Origin: JADJOY01 sp046331705 [NCBI: bacterium]
GTDB lineage: Bacteria > JADJOY01
Direction of reading: 5' to 3'
NCBI GenBank assembly: GCA_046331705.1
Contig: JAXLQJ010000021.1
Span: forward strand, 1 to 64,000
Length of the DNA stretch: 64,000 nucleotides
Made by a program: the position numbers and the translations under genes. The stretch's first letter is position 1. Every line of letters starts with the position of its first letter. Below, piece after piece: positions 9,349 through 17,749 of this stretch. The notes beneath the pieces were generated by a model. It did no database searches. It had not been told where the DNA came from and saw nothing but the letters and a program-made list of their open reading frames with translations.

Positions 9349-10740
9349 ATGGGCGTCTCGCTCACGCCATGCGTGTCGTTTTCTGCTTCTCGGGTCCGTG
9401 CTCCGCGCGCGACACGCGCAAGCCCGTTCCTCGGCGCCGTGCTCGCGCTCGGAGTGTTCTCGGCGTCACCGGCTGCAGCCGGGCCGCTTCTCGACAAAGC
9501 GCTCGCGTATTCGCAGAACTTCCAGGACGTTCACTCGCCGGCGTTCGGTTGCTCGGTGGAGGTGCAGTTCGCCAGCCCCTCCGACCCCACGGTGGTCGCC
9601 TATCACGACGAGGGCGATTCCTCGATCTGGACCGGCAACTACGTCGCCGCCGAGGCGTACCGTTACGCCGTCACCCACGATCCCCAAGCCAAGGCGTTCG
9701 GATTGCGCAGCGTGAACTGCCTGCTGGCGCTCGAGGAGGTCACCGGGAAGCCGGGATTCATCGCGCGCTGGGTGGGCCCCGCCGAGCCGCCGTACTACTT
9801 CGGCGGCTGCGAGGGTGATTGCCATCTCGTCACCGAGGGGCCGTACGCCGGCACCTTCTGGCTCGGCAACACGAGCTCCGACCAGTACCTCGGCTGGTGG
9901 TACGGCCTCTCGCACGCCTACGACTACTTGCTCGACTCGCCCGACGACGAGCCGACGCGCCAGCGCATCCGCGGTGCTTTCTCGCGCGTGGTGGACACAC
10001 TCCTCGCCGACAACTACCTGATCGTCGATCCCGACGGCACCGTGAGCACCGCCGGCCCCGACCAGCACGGCCACAAGATGATGTCGTACATCTCGATCAC
10101 GGCGCACGCCGTGGGCGAGCCGTACGCGAGCATGCTGCCGCAGATCTACAGCGAGAACCTGCTCGATTACCTGCTGCTCACGCTCTACCCGATCACCCGC
10201 TGGTTCCAGTACTACGCGTTTCACCTCGGCCACATGGCGCAGCACATGGTGATGAAGTGGGAGACGATGCCGTTCTGGGCCGAGATCCACAAGACGATGC
10301 TGCGCGATCGCCTCTACGCGCTGGTGAAGGACACGCAGCAGGTGATGTTCGACTACATCGCGTTCGGCATGGGCGCCGCGACGCCGACCCCCGACCAGCT
10401 CGACCAGGACCGCGCCGCGCTCGCCGCCTTTCCCGATCCGCCGAAGCGACGCCTCAACCCCGCGCAAGGCGCGTTCGAATGGGATCCGTTCCCGGCCCAG
10501 ATGAACGACATCATCGAGTTCATCGAGACGCTGCTCCCCACCCTCGACCTGCCCCATTTCAACGAGCAGGCGCTCGAGCCCTTCCCGCTCGACGAACGCT
10601 GCGTCACCGGCTTCCGCTGGCAGACGCCGCCGTACGAGGTCTGCGGCGGCAGCGACCCGGCCTTCGAATATCCAGGTGAGGACTACCTCGTCGCCTACTG
10701 GCTGGGCCGCTACCACGGCTTCCTGAGCGAAGCCGACTGA
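9349..10740 (+). CDS. Secreted protein of unknown function, probably helical
   Basis: This 463-residue protein begins at ATG 9349, supported by GGAGG eight bases upstream and a sigma-70 promoter. The N-terminus has a signal-peptide profile: an Arg-rich start, a hydrophobic FLGAVLALGVFSA stretch and an ASPAAAG cleavage region near residue 40. The mature part is rich in aromatic helices such as YLGWWYGLSHAYDYLL and WFQYYAFHLGHMAQHM, suggesting an alpha/alpha-toroid fold. Several cysteines suggest disulfides. I do not recognise a named family. An upstream in-frame extension to 9010 is non-coding by comparison, because it runs through the promoter. Confidence 0.7.
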   Translation: MGVSLTPCVSFSASRVRAPRATRASPFLGAVLALGVFSASPAAAGPLLDKALAYSQNFQDVHSPAFGCSVEVQFASPSDPTVVAYHDEGDSSIWTGNYVAAEAYRYAVTHDPQAKAFGLRSVNCLLALEEVTGKPGFIARWVGPAEPPYYFGGCEGDCHLVTEGPYAGTFWLGNTSSDQYLGWWYGLSHAYDYLLDSPDDEPTRQRIRGAFSRVVDTLLADNYLIVDPDGTVSTAGPDQHGHKMMSYISITAHAVGEPYASMLPQIYSENLLDYLLLTLYPITRWFQYYAFHLGHMAQHMVMKWETMPFWAEIHKTMLRDRLYALVKDTQQVMFDYIAFGMGAATPTPDQLDQDRAALAAFPDPPKRRLNPAQGAFEWDPFPAQMNDIIEFIETLLPTLDLPHFNEQALEPFPLDERCVTGFRWQTPPYEVCGGSDPAFEYPGEDYLVAYWLGRYHGFLSEAD

Positions 10741-10769
10741 GCGAGGCCGGCGCAGGAAAGCCGGCGGAG

Positions 10770-11438
10770 ATGCCGATCGACCCGCCGCCGTCGCGGCGCT
10801 GGCGGCGCCGAGCCACCGGGCTCACCGCGACGGCGTCGGCTGTCGCCGCGTGGCTGATTCTCGGCGAGTGGCCGGGCACCGAGGGCTCTCTCACCATCAC
10901 GCCGCCGCTCGAGCCGGCGCAGCGCGCGTACCTCGGCGCGTTTCACGCCAGCCGTCGTGTCGCTCGCGACCCAGCCGTCCTCGGCGACGTTCCGGATCCA
11001 GCGCGCGACGCCGTACACCTGCCGCTCGGTCCCGAGGCTGTCTACTTCGTGGCCGACGTCAACGACGAGACCACGGGATCCGGAGTCACCGACGTGAATC
11101 GCCCAGCGCTCGGCCAACCGAGCCTGTATTGCGATTGGGTGCCCACGAGCGACGGCAGCGCGCTCGAATGGGCCGGTGAGGACTCGTTCGAAGCGCCCGT
11201 GGAGTGGATCGCGTATCTCGATGCAACGTTCCTCGGCCCATGGCAACGCCAGGTCACGGGCCACGTCGACTGGTACACGATGGAGGGCGCGGCCGTTCGC
11301 GTCGAGATCGTGAAGGGCCAAGCGATCCTGACCGAGCTCTCGCTCGCCCATCGAGCTCGCGCATGGACGCGAGTCCTGCGCGCGATCGCGATCCTCGGCA
11401 CGCGACGCCTGCTCGGGCTACCGCTCCACGGCGGCTGA
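10770..11438 (+). CDS. Hypothetical membrane-anchored protein
   Basis: This 222-residue protein has an Arg-rich N-terminus and one hydrophobic segment near residues 17-33 (signal anchor or signal peptide). An extracytoplasmic domain with many aspartates and tryptophans follows (DVNDETTGSGVTDVN, DWYTMEGAAVRVEIVKG). It starts 29 bp after the secreted protein's stop, so the two may be co-transcribed. It converges with the pilin-like gene ending at 11512. No recognised family. Confidence 0.55.
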   Translation: MPIDPPPSRRWRRRATGLTATASAVAAWLILGEWPGTEGSLTITPPLEPAQRAYLGAFHASRRVARDPAVLGDVPDPARDAVHLPLGPEAVYFVADVNDETTGSGVTDVNRPALGQPSLYCDWVPTSDGSALEWAGEDSFEAPVEWIAYLDATFLGPWQRQVTGHVDWYTMEGAAVRVEIVKGQAILTELSLAHRARAWTRVLRAIAILGTRRLLGLPLHGG

Positions 11439-11511
11439 CGCCGCGCCCGCAGGATGAGCACGCGACGAGCGCTCGGCGTGCCACCGATCCTTTGGCGACG
11501 ACGCCCTGCGC

Positions 11512-12003
11512 TCACTCCACGCGCACGACGAGCGTGCGCATCGGCGCACCGGGCAGCGGGATCTGGCTGAGACGGATCGCTCGCGGTCCGTCCGCTTCGA
11601 CGCGCACCTGGCACGAGTCGATCGGCCCCGCCGTGTACGCCGCCTGATTCCGGTTCCGCGGGTTGTCTTCGTCCACGTGGCGCCGCAACAGACAGCGAAT
11701 CACTCCCGTGGCTTCAACCTCGTGGCAGAAGCCATCGCGCGCAGGCAGCACCACCGTCTTCAGCTCCTCAGCGACCTCTTCGGCGAGCACCACGAGATGC
11801 GCGTCGCAAGCGGATTGCCGCGCCGCCTGACGACGCCGCGCCTCGACCATCGGATCGTGAGCCAGCACGTACACGATCGTGCCAACTCCCACGGTGACGA
11901 TCGTGAGCAAACCGAGCCAATCGGTCTTGACGTTGGTCGTCGAACGAGCTTCTCGCAGCATCGTTCCAGAATCCAGTTTCACACGGCCATCTCGCGCTTC
12001 CAT
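11512..12003 (-). CDS. Pilin-like protein with the H-x-DEDNP signature (paralogue 2)
   Basis: This 163-residue protein has one N-terminal membrane helix (residues about 30-50) and then a charged helix. The signature RHVDEDNPRNRNQAAY lies near residues 108-123, followed by a C-terminal beta region ending SQIPLPGAPMRT. Four cysteines, at about 66, 92, 104 and 131, match positions in the neighbouring paralogue and could form two disulfides. The layout resembles type IV pilin-like proteins, but a GFTLIE-type prepilin cleavage motif is absent. ATG 12003 lies 8 bp beyond the stop of the upstream paralogue, so they form one transcript. Membrane anchored, exact function unknown. Confidence 0.68.
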   Translation of the reverse strand: MEARDGRVKLDSGTMLREARSTTNVKTDWLGLLTIVTVGVGTIVYVLAHDPMVEARRRQAARQSACDAHLVVLAEEVAEELKTVVLPARDGFCHEVEATGVIRCLLRRHVDEDNPRNRNQAAYTAGPIDSCQVRVEADGPRAIRLSQIPLPGAPMRTLVVRVE

Positions 12004-12011
12004 CCGCTGGA

Positions 12012-12734
12012 TCAATCCACCCGGATCGAGAAGGTCCGCGTCGCACCGCCGACGTGAGGTCTCTGCGCGAACGTGATGCCGTTGGTGCTGAGCGGCGCGA
12101 GCTGGACCTGGCAGGCATCCGGAATGCCCAGCGTGTAGGCGTGCTGCTTCCTGTCGAGTGGATTGTCCTCGTCGAGGTGCTCGGTGACGATGCAGCGGGC
12201 GATCGCCGCGGGATCGTCCCCGGCGCAGCGTCGATTGACGTCGCCACGCAACGCGGCATCGAGCTCGTTGGCGACCTCGCCGTTGAGCGCGACGTAGACG
12301 TTGTCGCAGGTTGCGTTGCGGCTGCGCTCGCCGTGGAACAGGAGCTCGTGAGACAAGTGCGGAAGCGCGCCGGCTGCGAGCATCACCAACGCCAGGACAT
12401 CGAGCCCGCTCGAGTCGTTGGAATGCCGCCGCGCCCACAGCGCGAGCCAGATTCCCGCTTGAGCGAATGTCGCGATCACACAGATCGGCCCGGAAGCACG
12501 AGCTTCGCGCGCCAACGCAGCGAGCGGCGTGACCAGCACGGTGAGCACCGCGGCCCAACCCCACTCCCCCGCCTGTCGCAGCCACCACGCGGTGATGGCC
12601 GAGGCGAAGACGAGCACGAGGATCCAGATGGGCGCCGACGACGCTCGAAACCCCGCGCTCGACGACGCGAGCGCCAAGCGTCTCGCACGTTCGGCGGACC
12701 GCAAGAGCCGGTCGTCATTCGGTGAGGTACCCAT
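12012..12734 (-). CDS. Pilin-like membrane protein with the H-x-DEDNP signature (paralogue 1)
   Basis: This 240-residue protein has an N-terminal membrane region with about three hydrophobic segments (residues 30-125). It then has a pilin-like helix containing CDNVYVALNGEVANEL near residue 140, the signature EHLDEDNPLDRKQHAY near 188-203, and the C-terminal block TRTFSIRVD. Four cysteines are conserved with the adjacent 163-residue paralogue. M15 of the longer frame (12734) is chosen because it sits 22 bases after the predicted sigma-54 transcription start. It leads a two-gene minus-strand operon. The family is unnamed to me, and membership is judged from sequence blocks shared within this window. 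Confidence 0.68.
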   Translation of the reverse strand: MGTSPNDDRLLRSAERARRLALASSSAGFRASSAPIWILVLVFASAITAWWLRQAGEWGWAAVLTVLVTPLAALAREARASGPICVIATFAQAGIWLALWARRHSNDSSGLDVLALVMLAAGALPHLSHELLFHGERSRNATCDNVYVALNGEVANELDAALRGDVNRRCAGDDPAAIARCIVTEHLDEDNPLDRKQHAYTLGIPDACQVQLAPLSTNGITFAQRPHVGGATRTFSIRVD

Positions 12735-12766
12735 GTTTGCCGGGCTGATCGTGGCGTGACGCCGAG

Positions 12767-12782
12767 AGCAACCCACATGCCT
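12767..12782 (-). promoter_or_regulatory. Sigma-54 (-24/-12) promoter for the pilin-like operon
   Basis: Read on the minus strand the 16 bases are AGGCATGTGGGTTGCT. This has GG and GC exactly ten bases apart and matches the TGGCACG-N4-TTGCW consensus except at two positions. Transcription would start near 12756, giving a leader of about 22 bases before the ATG at 12734. An enhancer-like pair of dyads lies 88 and 108 bp upstream. Confidence 0.68.
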
Positions 12783-12848
12783 CGCCCAGTCCGATCGCTT
12801 TCATGAGTAGGTTTCGTGCGCCTGCCGCGGTGCGGCCCTGTCGCACTC

Positions 12849-12884
12849 GTTCCCAGGTGAGAAATCCCGTTCCCACCTGAGAAC
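12849..12884. promoter_or_regulatory. Tandem CANNTG dyads, probable NtrC-type activator sites (locus 1)
   Basis: Two 16-base imperfect palindromes, GTTCCCAGGTGAGAAA (12849-12864) and GTTCCCACCTGAGAAC (12869-12884), have centres exactly 20 bp (two helical turns) apart. The second fits GTTCNCANNTGNGAAC. They lie 88-108 bp from the sigma-54 motif of the minus-strand pilin-like operon. A related pair with the same spacing occurs at 17608-17643. They lie in the 373-bp gap between divergent genes (12735-13107) and could also act on the gene at 13108. Confidence 0.66.
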
Positions 12885-13107
12885 GTCTCCGGTTGGCCTT
12901 CGACGACGCTCACGGGCGCCACGGCAACCCTGCATCATCGAGGGCGCGGCTCCCGCAACGACTTTCGCCGCGCCAGGCGGCCGCACGGCCGCCCCTACGG
13001 ACACGGCAAATCGATGGCTCGAGAGCTCGATCGCGCTCGGGCACACGCGTTGCTCTCTGCGCCTCTATCGGCGGCACGCCCCGAGGCCACCGCGAAGGGA
13101 CGAAACC

Positions 13108-14424
13108 ATGAGCGACGAGATCCTGCGAGCCACACCCGCCTCCGAGACCGATCCGGCGGCCGGCCCGGGCGACACGCCGATCGGTGCGGTGCGCGCACAG
13201 TCACCGCAACCGGTTCCGCAGCCGCTCGTCGAGCGGTGGGCGCGGACGCGGGCCACCCAGCGCTGGAATCCGTTCTACGTGCTGAGCGCCTTCTCGATGC
13301 TCGCGAGCTGCTATGCGCTCAATTACGACTTCATGCGCGGCCCGGAATCGCTTGCCGAGATCGCGCGACCGCTCGTCGCGTTGCAGATCTACGAGGTGCT
13401 CGTGCTCGCGACGGCGATCTTCCTGGTCCGCACCGAGCGCGCCCCCGGCGATGCTCGCATGCTGGCGCTCATCGAGGCTCCGTTCTTGGTGGACGTCACC
13501 TATTTCCTGGGCGAGGCGGCCACCTTCGATCCTCGCGCGGGTACGTGGCTGGGCGCGGGCGCCTTCGTGCTGGCGCTCGCCAAGCTCGCGGCCGTCAACG
13601 CCGGCATGGGCCTGGGCTGGCAGCGCGGCGAGCGCGCCCACTTCGTGCTGCTGCTGGGATTGCTCCACGCGCTCCCGCCAGTGCTGATGCGCTGCATCGC
13701 CGTTGGGCCAGTCCATCCGATGGTGCTGCACGCCGCGTGGTGGTGCGTCGCGGCAGCACTCTCGACGAAACCCGATCACGTCGTCACCCGCCACGTCGAC
13801 GTGCGCACCGATCTCGGCCATTCGGTCGAGGCGCTCTTTCGCCGCGTGCTGCTGGTCGCGCTCGCGGGCTCGCTGGTGGCGCATCTCGCCGTGCTCCACT
13901 TCGTCCACGACGTCACCTACTTCCGCGGCAACGCGTCGCCCATCCTGCTCGCCTTCGCGGCGCTGCTCACGCGCGAGCGCTTCCAGAACGTGGCGCCGCG
14001 CCTGCGGCTCCGCTCGATCGCGCTGCTGCCGCTGGTTGCGATCGCCCTCGAGCTCACGCCGCCGCGCGGCGCGCTGCGCCCGATTCCCGCGCTGGGCGAT
14101 GTCACGATCTCGCCGTACTGGCTGGTGCTGGCCGGCGCCGCGGTGGTGTACGTGCTCGCCTTCCTGCGTCTCGGCACCGCCCGATTCGGGGTGCTCGCCG
14201 CTTGCACCGCCATCGCCGCGGCCTGCGGTCAGACGCCGCGTGAGACCGCCCACGCGCTCGCGACCCGCGCCGACGACGCCTGGCTCGCCGCCTCGGCGCT
14301 CGTCCCTCGCACCCTCGCCGAATGGGGTGCGATCGGCTTGGTGGTCGCATTCGCGTTCTTGGGCGCCGGCATTCGCGCGAGCGTGCGAACCCGGCCCGAA
14401 CCGTTGGCGCGAGCGAGCAGCTGA
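13108..14424 (+). CDS. Polytopic membrane protein of unknown function
   Basis: This 438-residue protein has about ten hydrophobic helices after a Pro-rich cytoplasmic N-terminus of about 50 residues. No enzymatic motif is visible. ATG 13108 has an AAGGGA ribosome-binding site about nine bases upstream. It sits between the divergent pilin-like operon and the histidine kinase, about 50 bp from the latter, so it may be part of the same regulatory unit, for example a signal-sensing or assembly component. That is inference from position only. Confidence 0.65.
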   Translation: MSDEILRATPASETDPAAGPGDTPIGAVRAQSPQPVPQPLVERWARTRATQRWNPFYVLSAFSMLASCYALNYDFMRGPESLAEIARPLVALQIYEVLVLATAIFLVRTERAPGDARMLALIEAPFLVDVTYFLGEAATFDPRAGTWLGAGAFVLALAKLAAVNAGMGLGWQRGERAHFVLLLGLLHALPPVLMRCIAVGPVHPMVLHAAWWCVAAALSTKPDHVVTRHVDVRTDLGHSVEALFRRVLLVALAGSLVAHLAVLHFVHDVTYFRGNASPILLAFAALLTRERFQNVAPRLRLRSIALLPLVAIALELTPPRGALRPIPALGDVTISPYWLVLAGAAVVYVLAFLRLGTARFGVLAACTAIAAACGQTPRETAHALATRADDAWLAASALVPRTLAEWGAIGLVVAFAFLGAGIRASVRTRPEPLARASS

Positions 14425-14476
14425 GAGCTGCGCGTGGATCGAGGGGTAGAATGCCACCGGATCCGGGTGCCCCGCG

Positions 14477-16105
14477 ATGAGCATTTCCCCGACGATGGAC
14501 CTACGCGCCCTCGCGGTGCTGGCCGTGCTGGCGATCCACGCGCTGCTGGTGGGATTCGCGCTCACGAAGCGCCCTACGCCGCCTGCCGCGCAGCGTTTCG
14601 CGATCCAGGCCGGGTTGGTATTCCTGTGGAGCGCGGGCCGTCTGCTCACCTTCGCCAACGCCACCGAGACGGGCTTGTCGATCGCGACGCTCGCCGGGCT
14701 CGCGAGCGTGGTCGCGCTGGCGTGGCATCTCGGCGCGACCCGCATCGTGCTACCGCTCTCGATTTCCGGCGTCGCGCTCTTTCTCGGGCACGCCCTCGCC
14801 GGTTCGAGGCCACCCGCGCTCGCCGCGCCCTGGCTCGGTGCCGCCGGCGGGATCTATCTCCTCGCTCCCACGGCGTGGCGCGTCCGGCGCGGCGGCGCGA
14901 CGACTGTGCCGGCGTCGAGTGTCGCGATCGAGCTTCGCGCCGCCACTCCGATCCTCGCCGCGGGCGGCCTCTGGCACGCGCTCGCCGCCATCGCGCACGT
15001 TCCCGGACCGCGCCTCGACGTGGTCGGCGTGCTCGCCTCGGAAGCCGCCGTGCTGGCGATGATCCGCTCGCGCCAGCTCGATCTCGAGCCCGAGGCCGGC
15101 TCGGTGGTCGTGCGCCTGTGTCAGGCGGTGGCCACCTCGGCGGTGGTGCTGGTGGGTGTCGCGATCGTGCAGCGCTACGCCGGTGTCTCGATGGACCCAT
15201 CGGCGGTCACGTCGCTCTCGGCGCTTGCGTTCGCGGCCACGTGGCTGCTCGGCGGATCGGCGCGGTGGATCGAGCCGATCGTCGAGCGAACGCTCTTTCC
15301 GGAGCGAGCCCGCTACCGGGCGCTCGCGCTCGAGCTGGCGGCGGAGCGCGAGAGCCTGCGCAGTCGCCTGGCCGAGAGCGAGCGGCTCGCGCTGGTCGGC
15401 GAGCTGGCGGCGACCGTCGCTCACGAGATCAAGAACCCACTCGGCCCCATCAAGGGGTTCGCGCAGATGATTGCCGAGGACCTCGAGCGCGCCGACGCGC
15501 CGCTCGACCGTGACGTGCTCAAGCGACGGGTGGGCGTGATCGTCGAGGAGGTCGAGCGGATCGACGAGCGAATCCGCCAGCTGCTCGATCGCGCACGCGA
15601 CCGGGCGGAGACTCCCAGCGCCTGCGCGCTCAACGAGATGCTCGAGCGCTCGATGCTGCTGGTCGCGGGCGACGCGTCGCGGCGACGCGCGGTTCGGCTG
15701 GGCTCGGCGCTCGCCGCCACCAGCCAGCTTCCGCCGCTCGTGCTGCGACGGCGATCGTTCGAGAGCGCGATGGTGAACTTGCTGCTCAACGCCCTCGATG
15801 CGGTCGCGGACGAAGGGGCGATCGAGGTGTGTACGGCGCTGCGCGGCGAAGCGCAACGAGGGATCGAGGTCCAGGTGAGGGACGACGGCTGCGGAATCGC
15901 GCCGGAGCGGCTCGCGCGCATCTTCGATCCATTCGTGAGCGGGCGCGCCGACGGCGTGGGGCTGGGGCTCGGGATCGCCCGGCGTGCCATCGAGGCGGAC
16001 GGCGGCACGATCGCCGTCGAGAGCCGCCTCGGCCACGGCACCGTCGTCACGATCCGGCTCGCGCTTCCAGAACCGGCGTCGTGCGATCGAGCGAGGTCGC
16101 CATGA
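14477..16105 (+). CDS. Multi-pass sensor histidine kinase, NtrB/PilS type
   Basis: This 542-residue kinase has seven to nine transmembrane segments in residues 1-280. A dimerisation/phosphoacceptor helix follows with TVAHEIKNPLGPIKGF (phospho-His near 315), then an N-box NLLLNALDAV near 434, DDGCGIAP near 470 and GVGLGLGIARRAIE near 493. The H-E-I-K-N-P box is the type found in kinases that pair with NtrC-family regulators. Its stop overlaps the regulator's ATG (ATGA), which makes them a cognate pair. The large membrane sensor without a PAS domain differs from E. coli NtrB and is closer in layout to PilS-like kinases. The signal is unknown. Confidence 0.92.
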   Translation: MSISPTMDLRALAVLAVLAIHALLVGFALTKRPTPPAAQRFAIQAGLVFLWSAGRLLTFANATETGLSIATLAGLASVVALAWHLGATRIVLPLSISGVALFLGHALAGSRPPALAAPWLGAAGGIYLLAPTAWRVRRGGATTVPASSVAIELRAATPILAAGGLWHALAAIAHVPGPRLDVVGVLASEAAVLAMIRSRQLDLEPEAGSVVVRLCQAVATSAVVLVGVAIVQRYAGVSMDPSAVTSLSALAFAATWLLGGSARWIEPIVERTLFPERARYRALALELAAERESLRSRLAESERLALVGELAATVAHEIKNPLGPIKGFAQMIAEDLERADAPLDRDVLKRRVGVIVEEVERIDERIRQLLDRARDRAETPSACALNEMLERSMLLVAGDASRRRAVRLGSALAATSQLPPLVLRRRSFESAMVNLLLNALDAVADEGAIEVCTALRGEAQRGIEVQVRDDGCGIAPERLARIFDPFVSGRADGVGLGLGIARRAIEADGGTIAVESRLGHGTVVTIRLALPEPASCDRARSP

Positions 16106-17535
16106 CACGCGCCTTGGTCGTGGATGACGAGCGCAACATGCGGCTCATGCTCGCCGAGCTCTTGACCGGCGAGGGCTACACGGTGCTCGAGGCCGCCGAT
16201 GGACGCGCGGCATTCGATTGCCTGGACGGCGACGTCCCGTTCGAGCTCGTGGTCCTCGATCTCAGGCTTCCGGACGTGAACGGCCTCGAGATCCTGGAGC
16301 GCATCCGCGCAAGCCGCCCGTCGCTGCCGGTGGTGGTGCTCACCGCGCACGGCACCATCGACGCGGCCGTGGGCGCGATGCGGCGCGGCGCCTTCGACTT
16401 CCTGGTGAAACCCGTCGACGTGTCGCGGATGCGCGAGCTGGTGCGCCGCGTGCGCGGGTCGGGCGAGCTGGCCGACCGGGCACGGCTCGCGAGCCCGCGG
16501 GTGGACGCGAGCGAGGACACGCTGCCGATCGTGGGTGCCTCGCGCGGGTTGCGCGACGTGCTGGCGACGATACACAAGGTGGCCGCCACCGACGCCTCGG
16601 TGCTGATCACTGGCGAGAGCGGCACCGGCAAGGAGCTGATCGCGCGTGCGCTGCACTCGAACAGCAACCGCAAGAGCGGGCCGTTCGTTTCGCTCAACTG
16701 CGCGGCGCTCCCCGAGACGCTGCTCGAAAGCGAGCTGTTCGGCTTCGAGAAGGGCTCGTTCACCGGCGCTCATGCGCGCAAGCTCGGCACCTTCGAGCTG
16801 GCGCAGGGCGGCACCCTCTTCCTCGACGAGATCGGCGACATGGCGCAGGCGCTGCAAGCGAAGATCCTGCGTGCGCTCCAGGAGCGAAGGATCACGCGGA
16901 TCGGCGGCGATCGCGAGCTCGAGGTCGATGTTCGGCTCATCTCCGCGACCCACCGCGATCTCGCTGCGGCGATCCAGGCGGGGCGGTTTCGCAGCGACCT
17001 CTACTACCGGTTGAACGTGATCGCGGTTCACCTGCCGCCCCTGCGCGAGCGTCGCGACGACATTCCCGACCTCGCTCGCCACTTCGCGGAGCGAAGCGCG
17101 CGCAGGCACGGCCGATCGTTCGCGGGATTCTCGCCGGACGCGATCTCCGCGCTCTGCGCCCACGCGTGGCCCGGCAACATCCGCGAGCTCGAGAACGCCG
17201 TCGAGAAGGGACTACTACTCGGCGAGGACGCGATGCTCGCGAGCCTCGGGCCGCTCGCTTCACCCTCGCCCTCCGCGACCATCGCACCCTTCGTCACGAG
17301 CAGCGTTGCCCGCCGGAGCGCCGCCACGCTCAAGGACGCCGTCGCGAGCGCCGAGCGCCAGGCGATCGTCGACTCGCTCGCGGCCGCACGCGGCAACAAG
17401 CGCGAGGCCGCGCGCATCCTCGACGTGAGCTACAAGACGCTCTTCAACAAGCTGCGCGAGCTGGGCATCCAGACGCGGGTCGAGGTCGATGTCACCCGTC
17501 CCGGCGAAGCAGGCTCTTCCGCGGACGATGCGTAG
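16102..17535 (+). CDS. NtrC/PilR-family sigma-54-dependent response regulator
   Basis: This 477-residue protein contains a receiver (phospho-Asp D53, conserved K near 103). A sigma-54 AAA+ domain follows, with Walker A GESGTGKE near 171-178, a GSFTGA loop near 218-223 in place of the usual GAFTGA, Walker B GGTLFLDEIGD near 236, and a Fis-type helix-turn-helix (KREAARILDVSYKTLFNKL) near 433-451. ATG 16102 is chosen over longer readings because the receiver begins directly there and overlaps the kinase stop. Sigma-54 promoters with similar tandem dyads flank it on both sides, so I infer that these are its targets. Confidence 0.93.
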   Translation: MTRALVVDDERNMRLMLAELLTGEGYTVLEAADGRAAFDCLDGDVPFELVVLDLRLPDVNGLEILERIRASRPSLPVVVLTAHGTIDAAVGAMRRGAFDFLVKPVDVSRMRELVRRVRGSGELADRARLASPRVDASEDTLPIVGASRGLRDVLATIHKVAATDASVLITGESGTGKELIARALHSNSNRKSGPFVSLNCAALPETLLESELFGFEKGSFTGAHARKLGTFELAQGGTLFLDEIGDMAQALQAKILRALQERRITRIGGDRELEVDVRLISATHRDLAAAIQAGRFRSDLYYRLNVIAVHLPPLRERRDDIPDLARHFAERSARRHGRSFAGFSPDAISALCAHAWPGNIRELENAVEKGLLLGEDAMLASLGPLASPSPSATIAPFVTSSVARRSAATLKDAVASAERQAIVDSLAAARGNKREAARILDVSYKTLFNKLRELGIQTRVEVDVTRPGEAGSSADDA

Positions 17536-17607
17536 CGCGCGAACCCGGCCCGTCGTGCCAGCGCCGCATCCGCCGCCAGCGTCCAGTGCTTCGCCCTCGA
17601 TCGGGCG

Positions 17608-17643
17608 CTGACCACCTGAGAACGGGCTGACCCAGGTGGGTCG
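17608..17643. promoter_or_regulatory. Tandem CANNTG dyads, probable NtrC-type activator sites (locus 2)
   Basis: Two sites, CTGACCACCTGAGAAC (17608-17623) and TGACCCAGGTGGGTCG (17628-17643), have centres 20 bp apart, as at locus 1. The first shares the 12 bases CCACCTGAGAAC with the locus 1 site at 12869-12884. The second contains the dyad GACCCA-GG-TGGGTC. They lie 96 and 116 bp upstream of the sigma-54 motif at 17718. The regulator gene ends 73 bp before them. Confidence 0.63.
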
Positions 17644-17717
17644 CGGCGGGCATCGCGTCTGCGACCATTCGGACCGTTTTCGCGGGTGATCTCGGCGCAG
17701 CGAGCGCTCGCCTCCGG

Positions 17718-17733
17718 CGGCACGCGGCTTGCG
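17718..17733 (+). promoter_or_regulatory. Sigma-54 (-24/-12) promoter for the DUF4349/pilin-like operon
   Basis: CGGCACGCGGCTTGCG matches TGGCACG-N4-TTGCW at all but the first and last positions, with the diagnostic GG and GC ten bases apart. Transcription is expected near 17744, only about six bases before the ATG at 17750, so the message would be nearly leaderless. No ribosome-binding site is evident. Confidence 0.7.
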
Positions 17734-17749
17734 CTACCGATCGCCTGCC

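Noticed and set aside
10746-10765. GCCGGC inverted repeat between 9349 and 10770 genes
   Set aside because: Short, no T-run, and contains the probable ribosome-binding site of the next gene, so not called a terminator.
12976-12993. 7-bp GC hairpin followed by CCCTAC
   Set aside because: It looks like a REP-type fragment, but I found no second convincing copy in the window and no T-run for termination.
14446-14451. TAGAAT as a -10 box for the histidine kinase
   Set aside because: No recognisable -35 at a suitable distance, so it was not listed as a promoter.
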